From the NCBI GenBank assembly GCA_024277255.1, contig JAJRVQ010000032.1, positions 1-44,741 of the forward strand: a stretch of 44,741 nt of DNA. The letters run 5' to 3'. The notes beneath the pieces were generated by a model. The model had not been told where the DNA came from and ran no database searches. It saw only the letters and a list, made by a program, of their open reading frames with translations. The translations under genes were made by a program, and so were the position numbers. This document shows positions 1 through 7,600 of this stretch, piece by piece. The stretch's first letter is position 1; each line of letters starts with the position of its first letter. The DNA comes from Acidobacteriota bacterium (GTDB lineage: Bacteria; Acidobacteriota; Thermoanaerobaculia; Multivoradales; SZUA-115).

Positions 1-216
1 GCGAGATCCCCTCGCCGCAAGAAGCGGGGTTCTTGCGGCTCACCCCGCCGCCGCCCCCCGCCCGTTTGTTTATTGGGATCTCTCTGCGAGATCCCCTCGC
101 CGCAAGAAGCGGGGTTCTTGCGGCTCACCCCGCCGCCGCCCCCCGCCCGTTTGTTTATTGGGATCTCTCTGCGAGATCCCCTCGCCGCAAGAAGCGGGGT
201 TCTTGCGGCTCACCCC
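1..216. repeat. Tandem 85-bp hairpin repeat, 2.5 copies
   Basis: Units start at 1, 86 and 171; the first two are complete and identical, and the third stops at about 216. Each unit carries a perfect 9-bp hairpin (CCGCAAGAA, 6-nt loop, TTCTTGCGG) at 15-38, 100-123 and 185-208. A second hairpin spans each unit junction: GGGATCTC, 5-nt loop, GAGATCCC at 75-95 and 160-180. The rest is C-rich (a CCGCCGCCGCCCCCC-like stretch) followed by a short T-rich piece. The array lies just downstream of the dnaA stop and may continue beyond the window edge. No reading frame in it looks real. It may serve as a transcription terminator for dnaA or be a mobile intergenic repeat; neither is shown. Confidence 0.9.
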
Positions 217-308
217 TAAGCAGGCCGGCCTGGCGGCCGGGTTCGCCTGCGGCTCATCGGCTGCGCTTGGCGCTGTTCTCCCGGGATGTGAAGCGGCGAG
301 GACCCGAC

Positions 309-1607
309 TTAGGCGAAGTGGTTCTCCATCTGCTTCAGGGTCCGATGGAGATCGTCGTCGGTCGTTCTCAGATGGTCGATCTTATCGATCGAGTACTTCA
401 CCGTGGAGTGGTGCTTGTTGTTGAACTGCTTGCCGATCTCGGGCAGGGAGAGGTCGGTGAGTTTGCGGCACAGGAACATCGCGACATGTCTTGGAAAGGC
501 AATCTGGCGAGCGTTGGAGCGACTCTTGATCTCACTGACCTTGAGTCCGTAGTGGCGGGCGACGTACTTGGTGATATCGGCGGCGGTCAGACGCCGGTTA
601 GCGTGCGGCAGGATGTCTTTCAGTGTCTCTTCGGCCAGCTCCAGGGACAGAGGCGTCCCGGTCAGCGAGGCGAAGGCGAGGACTCGGTTGAGCAGTCCTT
701 CCAGTTCACGCACGTTGGAGCGCACCTGCCTGGCGATGAAGAGTGCGACGTCGTCGGGTAGGTCGACCCGTTCTTCTTCGGCTTTGCGGCGCAGGATCAC
801 CACCTTGGTTTCCAGCTCTGGTGGCTGGATGTCGGCGATGAGGCCCCACTCGAAGCGGCTGCGCAACCTCTCTTCGAGAGTGGGTATCTCCTTCGGGGAG
901 GAGTCGGAAGAGAGGATGATCTGCCGCTGGCTGGTGTAGAGCGTGTTGAAGGTGTGGAAGAACTCCTCCTGGGTACGCTCCTTGTTGGCCAGGAACTGAA
1001 TGTCGTCGATCAGCAACACGTCGATGTTTCGGTAGCGCTCGCGGAAGGCGGGCATACGATCGAAACGGATCGAGTTGATCAACTCGTTGACGAACTGCTC
1101 GGCGGCGAGATAGCGCACGATGAGATCCGGGTGCCGGGCGCAGATCTCGTGGCCGATCGCATGTAGGAGATGAGTCTTGCCCAGCCCAACACCGCCGTAG
1201 AGAAAGAGTGGGTTGTAGGCGCGAGAAGGCCGTTCGGCAACGGCGCGTGCCGCGGCATGGGCGAACTGGTTGGACGAGCCGACGACGAAAGTATCGAAGA
1301 GATAGCGAGGGTCGAATTGCCGTTGTTCGTCGCGGCTTCGACCATGGCGAGCCGCCCGAGCCGGTCTATCGCTTTCGAGTTCGAAAAGTACTTCGACCTG
1401 TTGCGAACTCAAGCCGGCGATGGCCCGGTTGACCGCTGGCCGGTAGTCTTGCTCCAGGGCATGGAGGAAGCGTGAATTGGGGGCCAGTAAGACCACCTTG
1501 TCCTGCTCGTCCGAATGCACTTTGAGCGGTTCAAACCAAGTCTCGAACTCTTCCGGTTCAAGACGCTGCTGTAGCTCTGAACGCAGCTTCGACCAGACGG
1601 ACTTCAT
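309..1607 (-). CDS. dnaA: Chromosomal replication initiator DnaA
   Basis: Initiator ATPase that binds DnaA boxes at oriC, melts the duplex and loads the replicative helicase. The 432 residues have the full four-domain layout: an N-terminal oligomerisation domain (about 1-75), a short linker rich in Arg and Asp, an AAA+ domain with Walker A GGVGLGKT near 138-145 and Walker B LLIDDIQFL with Asp201-Asp202, and a C-terminal DNA-binding domain with the signature NNKHHSTV. The length is normal though the linker is short. It starts at ATG 1607, and AGGGG lies about a dozen bases upstream. The leader holds two inverted DnaA boxes, so autoregulation is likely. dnaN and recF do not follow it here; a repeat array does. 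sppA lies upstream in the same direction. Confidence 0.98.
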   Translation of the reverse strand: MKSVWSKLRSELQQRLEPEEFETWFEPLKVHSDEQDKVVLLAPNSRFLHALEQDYRPAVNRAIAGLSSQQVEVLFELESDRPARAARHGRSRDEQRQFDPRYLFDTFVVGSSNQFAHAAARAVAERPSRAYNPLFLYGGVGLGKTHLLHAIGHEICARHPDLIVRYLAAEQFVNELINSIRFDRMPAFRERYRNIDVLLIDDIQFLANKERTQEEFFHTFNTLYTSQRQIILSSDSSPKEIPTLEERLRSRFEWGLIADIQPPELETKVVILRRKAEEERVDLPDDVALFIARQVRSNVRELEGLLNRVLAFASLTGTPLSLELAEETLKDILPHANRRLTAADITKYVARHYGLKVSEIKSRSNARQIAFPRHVAMFLCRKLTDLSLPEIGKQFNNKHHSTVKYSIDKIDHLRTTDDDLHRTLKQMENHFA

Positions 1608-1657
1608 CGCGATTAACTGCCCCTAATAAAATCACAACGAGGACAAAAATCCTCAGG

Positions 1658-1678
1658 TTTTCCACAGCCTGTGGAAAA
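1658..1678. promoter_or_regulatory. Pair of inverted DnaA boxes upstream of dnaA
   Basis: TTTTCCACA at 1658-1666 and its exact inverse TGTGGAAAA at 1670-1678 are separated by 3 bp. Both fit the relaxed DnaA-box consensus TTWTNCACA. Next to them is a small hairpin, GAGGA (1639-1643) and TCCTC (1650-1654), and the 1770-1830 stretch is unusually A/T-rich for this window. The position, 50-70 bp before the dnaA start codon, suits DnaA autoregulation and possibly part of oriC. Only these two good boxes were seen, fewer than most origins have. Confidence 0.6.
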
Positions 1679-1834
1679 CAAATCCCCAACTCGATTGTGG
1701 CCTACCTTCTTAGGTTCTACCGGCGAGAAGAACAATCATAGCAGGGCCTTCAGGGTGGATCAAGCCCGATAGGAAAGGTTTTTTCGGTTTTAGTGTAAGG
1801 CTTTTGGTATCAGTGGCTTACAGCAGAATTTGTA

Positions 1835-3547
1835 TTAGAAAGGAGCGCTGACAGCAGCGACCTCCGATGGTAGCTGAAGGAGGCCTCTGGAGGGCTGTTC
1901 CAAGGCTTGGAAAATCGGCGCAAGTTGCGTTGGTAGCGAGGGTTTTTGCCGGTCAATCAACCAATCGAGAAGGCCGGAAGGCTTTGGATAGTAGACGATT
2001 TTGGCTCCGCCGGCGGGATCCAGATCGGCCTCCTCGAGAGCCAGACCAATGGCGCGGTCCAGGCCTCCCAAATCATCGACCAAGCCAAGCTCGAAGGCGT
2101 CCTCGCCGGTCCAGACACGGCCCTGTGCCATCGCCTCGACCTCGCTGCGCGCCATGCCGCGTCCTTCCGCCACGTGGTTGAGAAATGTGTCATAGATACG
2201 GTTGAGTAGCCGGTCGAAGCGCTCCTGTTGGTCGGGCGTGAACGGTGTCGTCGGTGAGTAGATTCCGGCATTGGCTCCACGGCTCATCGGGTCATGGGTG
2301 ATACCGAGGAGATCTTCCTCGAAAGTGACGGTGACCAACTTGCCACCGAAGACGCCGATGGAGCCGGTGAGGGTCGCCGGTTCGGCGACGATTCGGCTGG
2401 CTTTGGAGGCGATGTAGTAGCCGCCGGAGGCGGCGACATCGGACATCGAGACGACCACAGGTTTGGTTTCCGAAAGCAGTTCGAGTTCGCGCAAAATCAG
2501 GTCGGAAGCGAGCGCCGAACCGCCAGGACTATCGATGCGGATGACCACCGCTTTGACCGCCTCGTCATCGGCCAGATCTCGCAGGACCCGCGACATGGAG
2601 GTCGATCCGATCAGTGACGTTGCGGAGAATGGCTGTCTGCCGCCACCTCCCCGTACGATCAGGCCGCTGCTGAAGACGATGGCTACGGTGGGTCCGCTGC
2701 CGTGATGGCGCTGGCCATAGCTGAGCAAGGGAACCAACCTCGGCTCGGAGCCGGTTCGTTCCTCGATGTAGCTGCGGAACTGGTCTGGGTAGGCAAGGCG
2801 ATCGAGCAAGCCGAGTTCGAGAGCTTCGGTAGCGGTATAAGGGGCGCGGTCGAAGAGGGCACTGACCGCCTCTTCGGGCAAGTTGCGGCGCTCGGCGATG
2901 GCGCTGATGATCTGGCGGTAGTAGCTGTCGAGGACGGCATCGAGCGCTTCGCGTGCGGCGGGTGACCAGCCCTCTCGCTCGTAGCTTTCCACCGCACTCT
3001 TGTAGTCGCCGACGGCGCTGATCTCAGGGTCGATCTTGAGCTTGTCGAGAGTGCGCCGAAAGAACCGGCCATCGGCATAGAGGCCGAGCAGATTGAGATC
3101 TCCCGCGGGAGCCATGTGGATGGCGTCGCAAGCGGTGGCGAGGTAGTAGGCGAGGGTCCCGTTGGAGAGTTCGCCTGCCGTCTCGAGGTAGCACTCGACA
3201 AACTTCCCCGCCGTGCGCAAGCCCTCGAATTGGCGACGAAGCTCCTGGGCTTTGGCCAAACCGAAGCCGGTGCTCTCGATATAGACCGCCAGACCGCGCA
3301 CCTTCTCGTCCGTTCGCGCCGCGCGCAAGCCACTGTAGACCTCAGCCATGCTGGTGGTTGTGGCCATACCGGGAAAAGGCAGGCTGTCGTTTGCCGGTTG
3401 CTCGACCAGCGGTCCGGCCATGCGCCAGACGAGAACAACCCGGTGAGCGCCGGACGGTGATCCGGCACGGGCGATGAGAAAGCCACCGACCGCGGTCAGC
3501 ACCGCGAGAACCAGGAGAACGACGAAAATTGCCAGGAGTCTCTTCAT
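1835..3547 (-). CDS. sppA: Signal peptide peptidase SppA, 67K type
   Basis: Membrane-anchored serine protease that degrades signal peptides left after export. The protein (570 residues from ATG 3547) is the long form with two tandem SppA/ClpP-like domains. It has one N-terminal transmembrane segment (about residues 4-27), and the catalytic lysine sits in the first domain (GDYKSAVESY, Lys183) while the serine sits in the second (SDVAASGGYY, Ser374), as in E. coli SppA. A TTG three codons upstream (3556) is an alternative start; neither has a clear Shine-Dalgarno. It precedes dnaA in the same orientation with a 227-bp gap, so the two are probably separate transcription units. Confidence 0.93.
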   Translation of the reverse strand: MKRLLAIFVVLLVLAVLTAVGGFLIARAGSPSGAHRVVLVWRMAGPLVEQPANDSLPFPGMATTTSMAEVYSGLRAARTDEKVRGLAVYIESTGFGLAKAQELRRQFEGLRTAGKFVECYLETAGELSNGTLAYYLATACDAIHMAPAGDLNLLGLYADGRFFRRTLDKLKIDPEISAVGDYKSAVESYEREGWSPAAREALDAVLDSYYRQIISAIAERRNLPEEAVSALFDRAPYTATEALELGLLDRLAYPDQFRSYIEERTGSEPRLVPLLSYGQRHHGSGPTVAIVFSSGLIVRGGGGRQPFSATSLIGSTSMSRVLRDLADDEAVKAVVIRIDSPGGSALASDLILRELELLSETKPVVVSMSDVAASGGYYIASKASRIVAEPATLTGSIGVFGGKLVTVTFEEDLLGITHDPMSRGANAGIYSPTTPFTPDQQERFDRLLNRIYDTFLNHVAEGRGMARSEVEAMAQGRVWTGEDAFELGLVDDLGGLDRAIGLALEEADLDPAGGAKIVYYPKPSGLLDWLIDRQKPSLPTQLAPIFQALEQPSRGLLQLPSEVAAVSAPF

Positions 3548-3646
3548 CGGCGACAAGCGGAGTCAAATGGTGACATCTTCTGTGTCCCTTTCCAGGCACC
3601 GACAAGGAGTGGCGGCTGTAGATGCAACACGTTGAACCGACGGGAC

Positions 3647-3655
3647 ATCATAGCA
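3647..3655 (-). promoter_or_regulatory. Candidate extended -10 promoter for sppA
   Basis: Read on the minus strand this is TGCTATGAT, an extended -10 element (TGn followed by TATGAT, 5 of 6 matches to TATAAT), about 100 bp upstream of the sppA start. No good -35 box lies 17 bp upstream, as is common for extended -10 promoters. Assigned by eye only. Confidence 0.35.
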
Positions 3656-3897
3656 AGCGAGCGGAATCGGTCCCGGGGCAGAAATATGGGTTGGCACGCA
3701 CCATGCAAGAGAACCTAGCACCAAACGGTTGACGAGAGTTAGCCGCTTACGCAGGAGGTTCTGCCAACCAACTTTATCCAACCAACATCGAGGCCTTTCG
3801 GGCCTCTCCCCTCTACGATCCCGCCGATAATTCCCCTTCAAACAGGGGTACATCCAAAACGGCCAACCAAATCTAGAGGAACCTCCCCGTAAATCCA

Positions 3898-3923
3898 CCC
3901 TGCCCCTCCGGGGGCAGGGTTTT
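3898..3923 (+). terminator. Rho-independent terminator-like hairpin upstream of mutY
   Basis: CCCTGCCCC (3898-3906), 4-nt loop, GGGGCAGGG (3911-3919), followed at once by TTTT (3920-3923). The 9-bp stem is perfect and the T run follows on the plus strand, so it would stop rightward transcription. It lies about 130 bp before mutY, and the only genes to its left run leftward. It could end an unannotated small RNA or act as an attenuator in the mutY leader. Confidence 0.6.
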
Positions 3924-4051
3924 CGCGTCTTGGGGCAGAAATTCCCGCATTTTGCGGCGAGTTTGCCAGCTGGAAGGTCGCAGAGTCCCTGTGTCCGCCA
4001 GAGGACGTTAGGTATCTAAGGGGGCGCCAAAATGACCGTATACTGCGGCCC

Positions 4052-5131
4052 ATGAGCGCGGGGGCGGCACTTCTGGCCTGGTTTGATCGCCATCGACGGA
4101 TTTTGCCCTGGCGCTCGACGCAGAGTAGCGGTGCGCGGCCGGAAGCCTATCGAGTCTGGGTTTCGGAGATCATGCTCCAACAAACCCGGGTCGAGACGGT
4201 GATTCCCTACTATGAGCGATTCCTCGAGCGCTATCCCACGGTAGAGACTCTGGCAACGGCCGATTTGGCCGACCTGTTGGCCGCTTGGTCGGGGCTGGGC
4301 TATTACCGAAGGGCTCGACAGATGCACGCGGCGGCGGCCGAGATCGTTCGTCGCGGTGCTTTCCCGCACACCCTAGAGGGATTGCGCGAACTGCCGGGAA
4401 TCGGTGAATACACGGCAGCGGCGATCGGCAGTATCGCCTTCGGGATCGAGGTTGCGGTGCTCGACGGCAATGTCGAACGGGTGATCTCGCGCTACCTAGC
4501 GTTGGCGGGAGATCCGAAGGCGAAGCTCATCCGGCGTCAGTTGCTGGCGGCTGCCAGCGCGCTTCTCGACCCGCGTCGACCGGGTGACAGCAACCAAGCC
4601 TTGATGGAACTGGGTGCGACACTGTGTATCCCGAGAAGGCCAAAATGTCTCCTCTGCCCACTGTCCCCGGATTGTCGCGCCACGGCCGAAGGAGACCCCC
4701 ATGGCTATCCCTCTCCACGAAAGCGCCGAGCCCCGGTTCGCGTGCGCCGGATGCTGGCCTGGGTCGAGGGTCCTGCGGGCGTTCTTCTCTTTCGCCGACC
4801 CGAAGAAAGCCAGCTCCTGGCGGGAACGTGGGAACTCCCCTGGTTCGATCGCACCACCCCAGCTCAGCCGCAAGCCCCGGCCAAGGTACTCGCGGCCAAG
4901 TACGGTGGCCAATGGACGATCGGCCCCGCGATCACCAAGATACGCCACGCAATCACTCACCGAAACATAGAAGCCGAAATCCACCGCTGCCAACTCACCT
5001 CCGTCGACACCGTAGCCGAAGGCCCCGAAGCCGGCTGGTACCAGCCCTCAGCAATCACCGACCTAGCAACCTCGTCCCTAGTCGACAAGGCGGTAGCGGC
5101 TGTCGCCGGTAGCAACGATCGCAGATCCTAA
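4052..5131 (+). CDS. mutY: A/G-specific adenine DNA glycosylase MutY
   Basis: Base-excision repair enzyme that removes adenine mispaired with 8-oxoguanine. The 359 residues show the family layout: the SEIMLQQTRV motif with catalytic Glu39, the helix-hairpin-helix LRELPGIGEYTAAAI (about 111-125), catalytic Asp138 in VLDGNVERV, and the iron-sulfur loop with Cys192, Cys199, Cys202 and Cys208 (C-x6-C-x2-C-x5-C). A NUDIX-like C-terminal domain (from about 225) normally recognises 8-oxoguanine. The ATG at 4052 lacks a close Shine-Dalgarno; AAGGGGG lies about 30 bp upstream, where a 7-codon reading frame (ATG 4032) ends in TGA overlapping the mutY ATG. The gene stands alone between leftward genes. 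Confidence 0.96.
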   Translation: MSAGAALLAWFDRHRRILPWRSTQSSGARPEAYRVWVSEIMLQQTRVETVIPYYERFLERYPTVETLATADLADLLAAWSGLGYYRRARQMHAAAAEIVRRGAFPHTLEGLRELPGIGEYTAAAIGSIAFGIEVAVLDGNVERVISRYLALAGDPKAKLIRRQLLAAASALLDPRRPGDSNQALMELGATLCIPRRPKCLLCPLSPDCRATAEGDPHGYPSPRKRRAPVRVRRMLAWVEGPAGVLLFRRPEESQLLAGTWELPWFDRTTPAQPQAPAKVLAAKYGGQWTIGPAITKIRHAITHRNIEAEIHRCQLTSVDTVAEGPEAGWYQPSAITDLATSSLVDKAVAAVAGSNDRRS

Positions 5132-5162
5132 GCAAGCCAATCCGCAGGGTCCGCCGGTAGTT

Positions 5163-5266
5163 GCTCAACGCAGCGAAGCGAGCGCCAGCGAGCAGCCTGC
5201 TGAAGTCGGCACTAACCTTCTCTCCAGCGCTCAGCGCAGCGAAGCGAGCGTTAGCGAGCAGCCTGC
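5163..5266. repeat. 38-bp imperfect direct repeat
   Basis: Copies at 5163-5200 and 5229-5266 match at 35 of 38 positions; differences fall at the fifth base and in a GCC-to-GTT change. Each copy is itself partly palindromic (begins GCTC, ends near GAGC, and contains GCAGCGAAGCGAGCG), so it can fold. It resembles the short intergenic palindromes scattered through many GC-rich genomes; whether it recurs in this genome cannot be seen here. Confidence 0.8.
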
Positions 5267-5372
5267 CCGCACAACCCAGATCGTTCCTCCGGCGTGCAGC
5301 GAGGTAGGCGGGCGAAGAGAGCGAGCCCTTCGGGGCGAGCCCGGCCGTTCAGGCCGGCCTCCTCGGGGAGAA

Positions 5373-5421
5373 TCGCGAAAAACCCCGTTTTTTCGCGAGC
5401 GGGGGCTCGGCGAGAGCCCCC
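5373..5421. terminator. Two adjacent hairpins, possible bidirectional terminator
   Basis: TCGCGAAAAA (5373-5382) pairs with TTTTTCGCGA (5389-5398), giving a stem with A/T-rich inner half. Immediately next, GGGGGCTC (5401-5408) pairs with GAGCCCCC (5414-5421) across a 5-nt loop. They lie between two converging genes, where a shared terminator is expected. Neither stem is followed by a good U-tract, so function is inferred from position. Confidence 0.45.
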
Positions 5422-5432
5422 GTAAAAGGAAA

Positions 5433-5560
5433 GCACATGTTGACGGGGCCTCCGCCACCGCTCCACTCCGGCGGTCCACGAGGCAAGCAGTTGGCTCATT
5501 CGAGATCGAACAGTAACGTGGTTCTACCCAAGCGGTGGCGGAGGCCCCGTCAACATGTGC
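5433..5560. repeat. Perfect 30-bp inverted repeat overlapping a gene's 3' end
   Basis: The arm at 5433-5462 is the exact reverse complement of the arm at 5531-5560; 68 bp separate them. The right arm encodes residues of the C-terminus of the leftward cNMP-domain protein (stop at 5524-5526). The left arm is therefore an inverted copy of about ten codons placed just after the stop. In the leftward mRNA the two arms would form a 30-bp stem containing the last codons. Confidence 0.95.
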
Positions 5561-6510
5561 CAGGAGGCGATCTTGTCGTCCACACCGCGGAGTCTTTGGG
5601 CCAGGGTAGTGCAGAGGATCTGGAGGAGGCGCAGCGAAGTCTGGCGGCGGGGGTCGAGGATGGCGGTGGTGACATCTCTGGGGATCATCAGAACCACCGC
5701 GCCGCCGGTGTGGGCACGGGCGTCGGCGGAGCGCGGGAGGCTGTCGATCAGGGCCATCTCTCCGAAGTAGTCTCCCCGTTCCAGGATTGCGAGGGCCTCT
5801 TCTCCGATGCCGGGGATCTGTTTGCTGATCCGTACTTGGCCTTCGAGCACGACGTACATCCGGTCGCCGAGATCGCCCTCCTGGAAGATGACCTCTCCCG
5901 AAGGCAGTCGCTTTTCGATCGACAGCGAGGTCAAGAAGTGAATCTCCATCGAGGAGAGCTTCTGTTCTTGGAAGACCTCTCGCTTCTCGCTGAGGGCGAG
6001 GCGAAACTCGCCGGTGGGTGTGCGTTGCGAGTCGATGGTGGGTGCGTCGGGCGCATCCTGGCTCGCTTCGAAGAAACGCAGCAGCTCCTGGTTGCTGGTC
6101 CTCAGCCGTTCCGCCAGACTGCGCCAGAAGGTCCAGTAGAGGGCGACGCCAAAGCGCGGGTCCTTCTCTTGGACGACCGACAACGCTACGGGGTTGAAGG
6201 AGAGCAGATCGGTCACCGCGTTGGTTTCGGCGTGGCACGAGCGAGGTCCTTGATCCACAAAGCTCTCTTCACCGAAGAATCTGCCCGGCGTCAAGCGCGC
6301 GAAAGTGCAGGGGCCGTAGGGCGTGTCGCGGAAGAGACGAACGCCGCCGTCTACGACGAAATAGGCTTCACGGCTGTCGTCGCCTTCGGCCAGCACCCGG
6401 GCCGCTCGCGGCAGGCGGACTCGCGCCAAGCAGGAGCCGAGCAGGGCGATCTGGTCGTCGTTGAAATGCGTGAAGAGGTCCTGTTCCCGCAATAGGTCAG
6501 TGAGTTTCAA
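5524..6510 (-). CDS. Protein with two cyclic-nucleotide-binding domains (paralogue 1)
   Basis: The 328-residue protein carries two cNMP-binding (CAP_ED) beta-barrel domains, about residues 15-130 and 195-310. The C-terminal domain has a full phosphate-binding cassette, FGEMALIDSLPRSADARA, with the Glu and Arg that contact ribose and phosphate. The N-terminal domain has a recognisable version, FGEESFVDQGPRSCHA. There is no helix-turn-helix, kinase or channel domain, so it is not a CRP-type transcription factor; it could be a regulatory subunit or nucleotide sensor. It starts at ATG 6510. The upstream neighbour (6577-7572) is a clear paralogue, so the pair arose by tandem duplication. Its 3' end takes part in a 30-bp inverted repeat. 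Which nucleotide it binds is not known. Confidence 0.85.
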   Translation of the reverse strand: MKLTDLLREQDLFTHFNDDQIALLGSCLARVRLPRAARVLAEGDDSREAYFVVDGGVRLFRDTPYGPCTFARLTPGRFFGEESFVDQGPRSCHAETNAVTDLLSFNPVALSVVQEKDPRFGVALYWTFWRSLAERLRTSNQELLRFFEASQDAPDAPTIDSQRTPTGEFRLALSEKREVFQEQKLSSMEIHFLTSLSIEKRLPSGEVIFQEGDLGDRMYVVLEGQVRISKQIPGIGEEALAILERGDYFGEMALIDSLPRSADARAHTGGAVVLMIPRDVTTAILDPRRQTSLRLLQILCTTLAQRLRGVDDKIASWHMLTGPPPPLG

Positions 6511-6576
6511 GGTTCTTGATCCTACTGGCTTCGGCGCCGGTCTTCCTGGCGGTGGCAGAAAAGTGATTCGAGGGGT

Positions 6577-7572
6577 TCATGCGCCCAACCGGAATGACTG
6601 TTGGGGTCCGCTGAGTAGGTGCCAGAAGGTGATCTTGTCGTCTAGGGCTCGCAGTCGCTGGGCGAGCAATGAGCAGAGGATCTTCAACAGTCGAACCGGA
6701 GCGTTGCGCCGGGGGTTGAGAATGGTGCGCACGACATCCCGCGAAATCACCAGCACCACCGTCCCGTTGTGGTGAGCGCGAGCATCCGCGGAGCGCGGTT
6801 GATTTCCGAGCAGCGCCATCTGACCAAAGTACTCGCCCCGCTCGAGAATCGACAGCGCCTCTTCGCCGGCACCTGGAATCTGCCTGCCGATGCGGACCTT
6901 GCCGCTGAGCACCACGTACATACAGTCCGCGGCATCACCCTCGCGGAAAATCACCTGGTCTGCTTCGAGACGCCTCTCGACGGACATTGCCGTCAACAGC
7001 TGAATCTCCAATGACGAGAGCTTCTGTTCCTGAAAGACCTCGCGTTTGAGGTTGATGTCCAGTTTGAAGCTCCCATGATCGGAAGGGCGCAGGTCGACAC
7101 TCGGGGAGGGAATGAACTCACCATCGACCTCGAAGAACTTGAGGAGTTCTCGATTACTAGTTCGCATGCGGGCAGCGAGGCTGTGCCAAAAGGCCCAGTA
7201 GAAGGGGCCGACCAGGCTCGTTTCTTGTTCCAGGAGTTGGCCGAGCACACGGGCGTCGAAGCGGAGCAGATCACAGTGATGGATCGGCTCCACGCAGCAG
7301 GCTTGGACACCACCGTCGACAAAGCCCTCTTCCCCGAAGAGGTCGCCCGAACTGAGACTGTGCAGCGAACAGGGACCGGCAGGGGTCTCTCGAAAGAGGT
7401 GCACGTCACCACCGAGAATAAGAAAGAAGTCGCGAGTCCGCTCGCCGGCGGTGAGAATTTTCTGTAGGTCCGAGGCCGTCTCGCGGCTGAGGCAGGGATT
7501 CAGCAGGGACAGCTGGCGCTGGTCCAGGCGGGCGAAAATCTCTTGGTAGCGGAGAAGGTTGGCGAAAGTCAA
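6577..7572 (-). CDS. Protein with two cyclic-nucleotide-binding domains (paralogue 2)
   Basis: 331 residues, collinear with the downstream paralogue; shared blocks include KREVFQEQKLSS, RSADARAH and the ends DDKITFWHLL and DDKIASWHML. It has two CAP_ED domains and no DNA-binding or catalytic domain. The C-terminal pocket reads FGQMALLGNQPRSADA, with Gln in place of the ribose-binding Glu. The N-terminal pocket (FGEEGFVDGGVQACCV) has lost the Arg. Ligand binding may therefore differ from paralogue 1. It sits 28 bp after the TPR-like membrane protein gene and 66 bp before paralogue 1, probably in one leftward operon. Start is ATG 7572. Confidence 0.83.
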   Translation of the reverse strand: MTFANLLRYQEIFARLDQRQLSLLNPCLSRETASDLQKILTAGERTRDFFLILGGDVHLFRETPAGPCSLHSLSSGDLFGEEGFVDGGVQACCVEPIHHCDLLRFDARVLGQLLEQETSLVGPFYWAFWHSLAARMRTSNRELLKFFEVDGEFIPSPSVDLRPSDHGSFKLDINLKREVFQEQKLSSLEIQLLTAMSVERRLEADQVIFREGDAADCMYVVLSGKVRIGRQIPGAGEEALSILERGEYFGQMALLGNQPRSADARAHHNGTVVLVISRDVVRTILNPRRNAPVRLLKILCSLLAQRLRALDDKITFWHLLSGPQQSFRLGA

Positions 7573-7600
7573 AACAGCGCAGTTCTACGGCCCGAGAAAA

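Larger units (their letters stand above)
3557..4051. other. 495-bp non-coding region between sppA and mutY
   Basis: No convincing protein gene. It contains a possible sppA promoter, a direct repeat of CCAACCAAC (3764-3772 and 3778-3786, separated by TTTAT), a GAGGCC/GGCCTC hairpin (3790-3806) and a strong terminator-like hairpin (3898-3923). The last two point rightward with no gene upstream of them on that strand, so a small RNA or a mutY leader is possible. Confidence 0.6.
5132..5523. other. 392-bp non-coding region rich in inverted repeats
   Basis: Lies between the convergent mutY and cNMP-domain genes. It holds a 38-bp direct repeat (5163-5200, 5229-5266), a CCGGCC/GGCCGG hairpin (5341-5357), a TCGCGAAAAA/TTTTTCGCGA hairpin (5373-5398), a GGGGGCTC/GAGCCCCC hairpin (5401-5421) and one arm of a 30-bp inverted repeat (5433-5462). 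No protein-coding frame is convincing. The hairpins could terminate transcription from both sides. Confidence 0.7.

Noticed and set aside
33..761. Rightward open frame covering the repeat array and the dnaA 3' end
   Set aside because: It is antisense to dnaA and repeats the same peptide from each 85-bp unit, with no recognisable family.
3774..3782. TTATCCAAC as a DnaA box
   Set aside because: Only 7 of 9 matches, single copy, and the conserved final CA is changed.
5231..6238. Leftward frame reading through the hairpin region into the cNMP-domain gene
   Set aside because: Arg/Pro-rich translation in the wrong frame of a well-supported gene.
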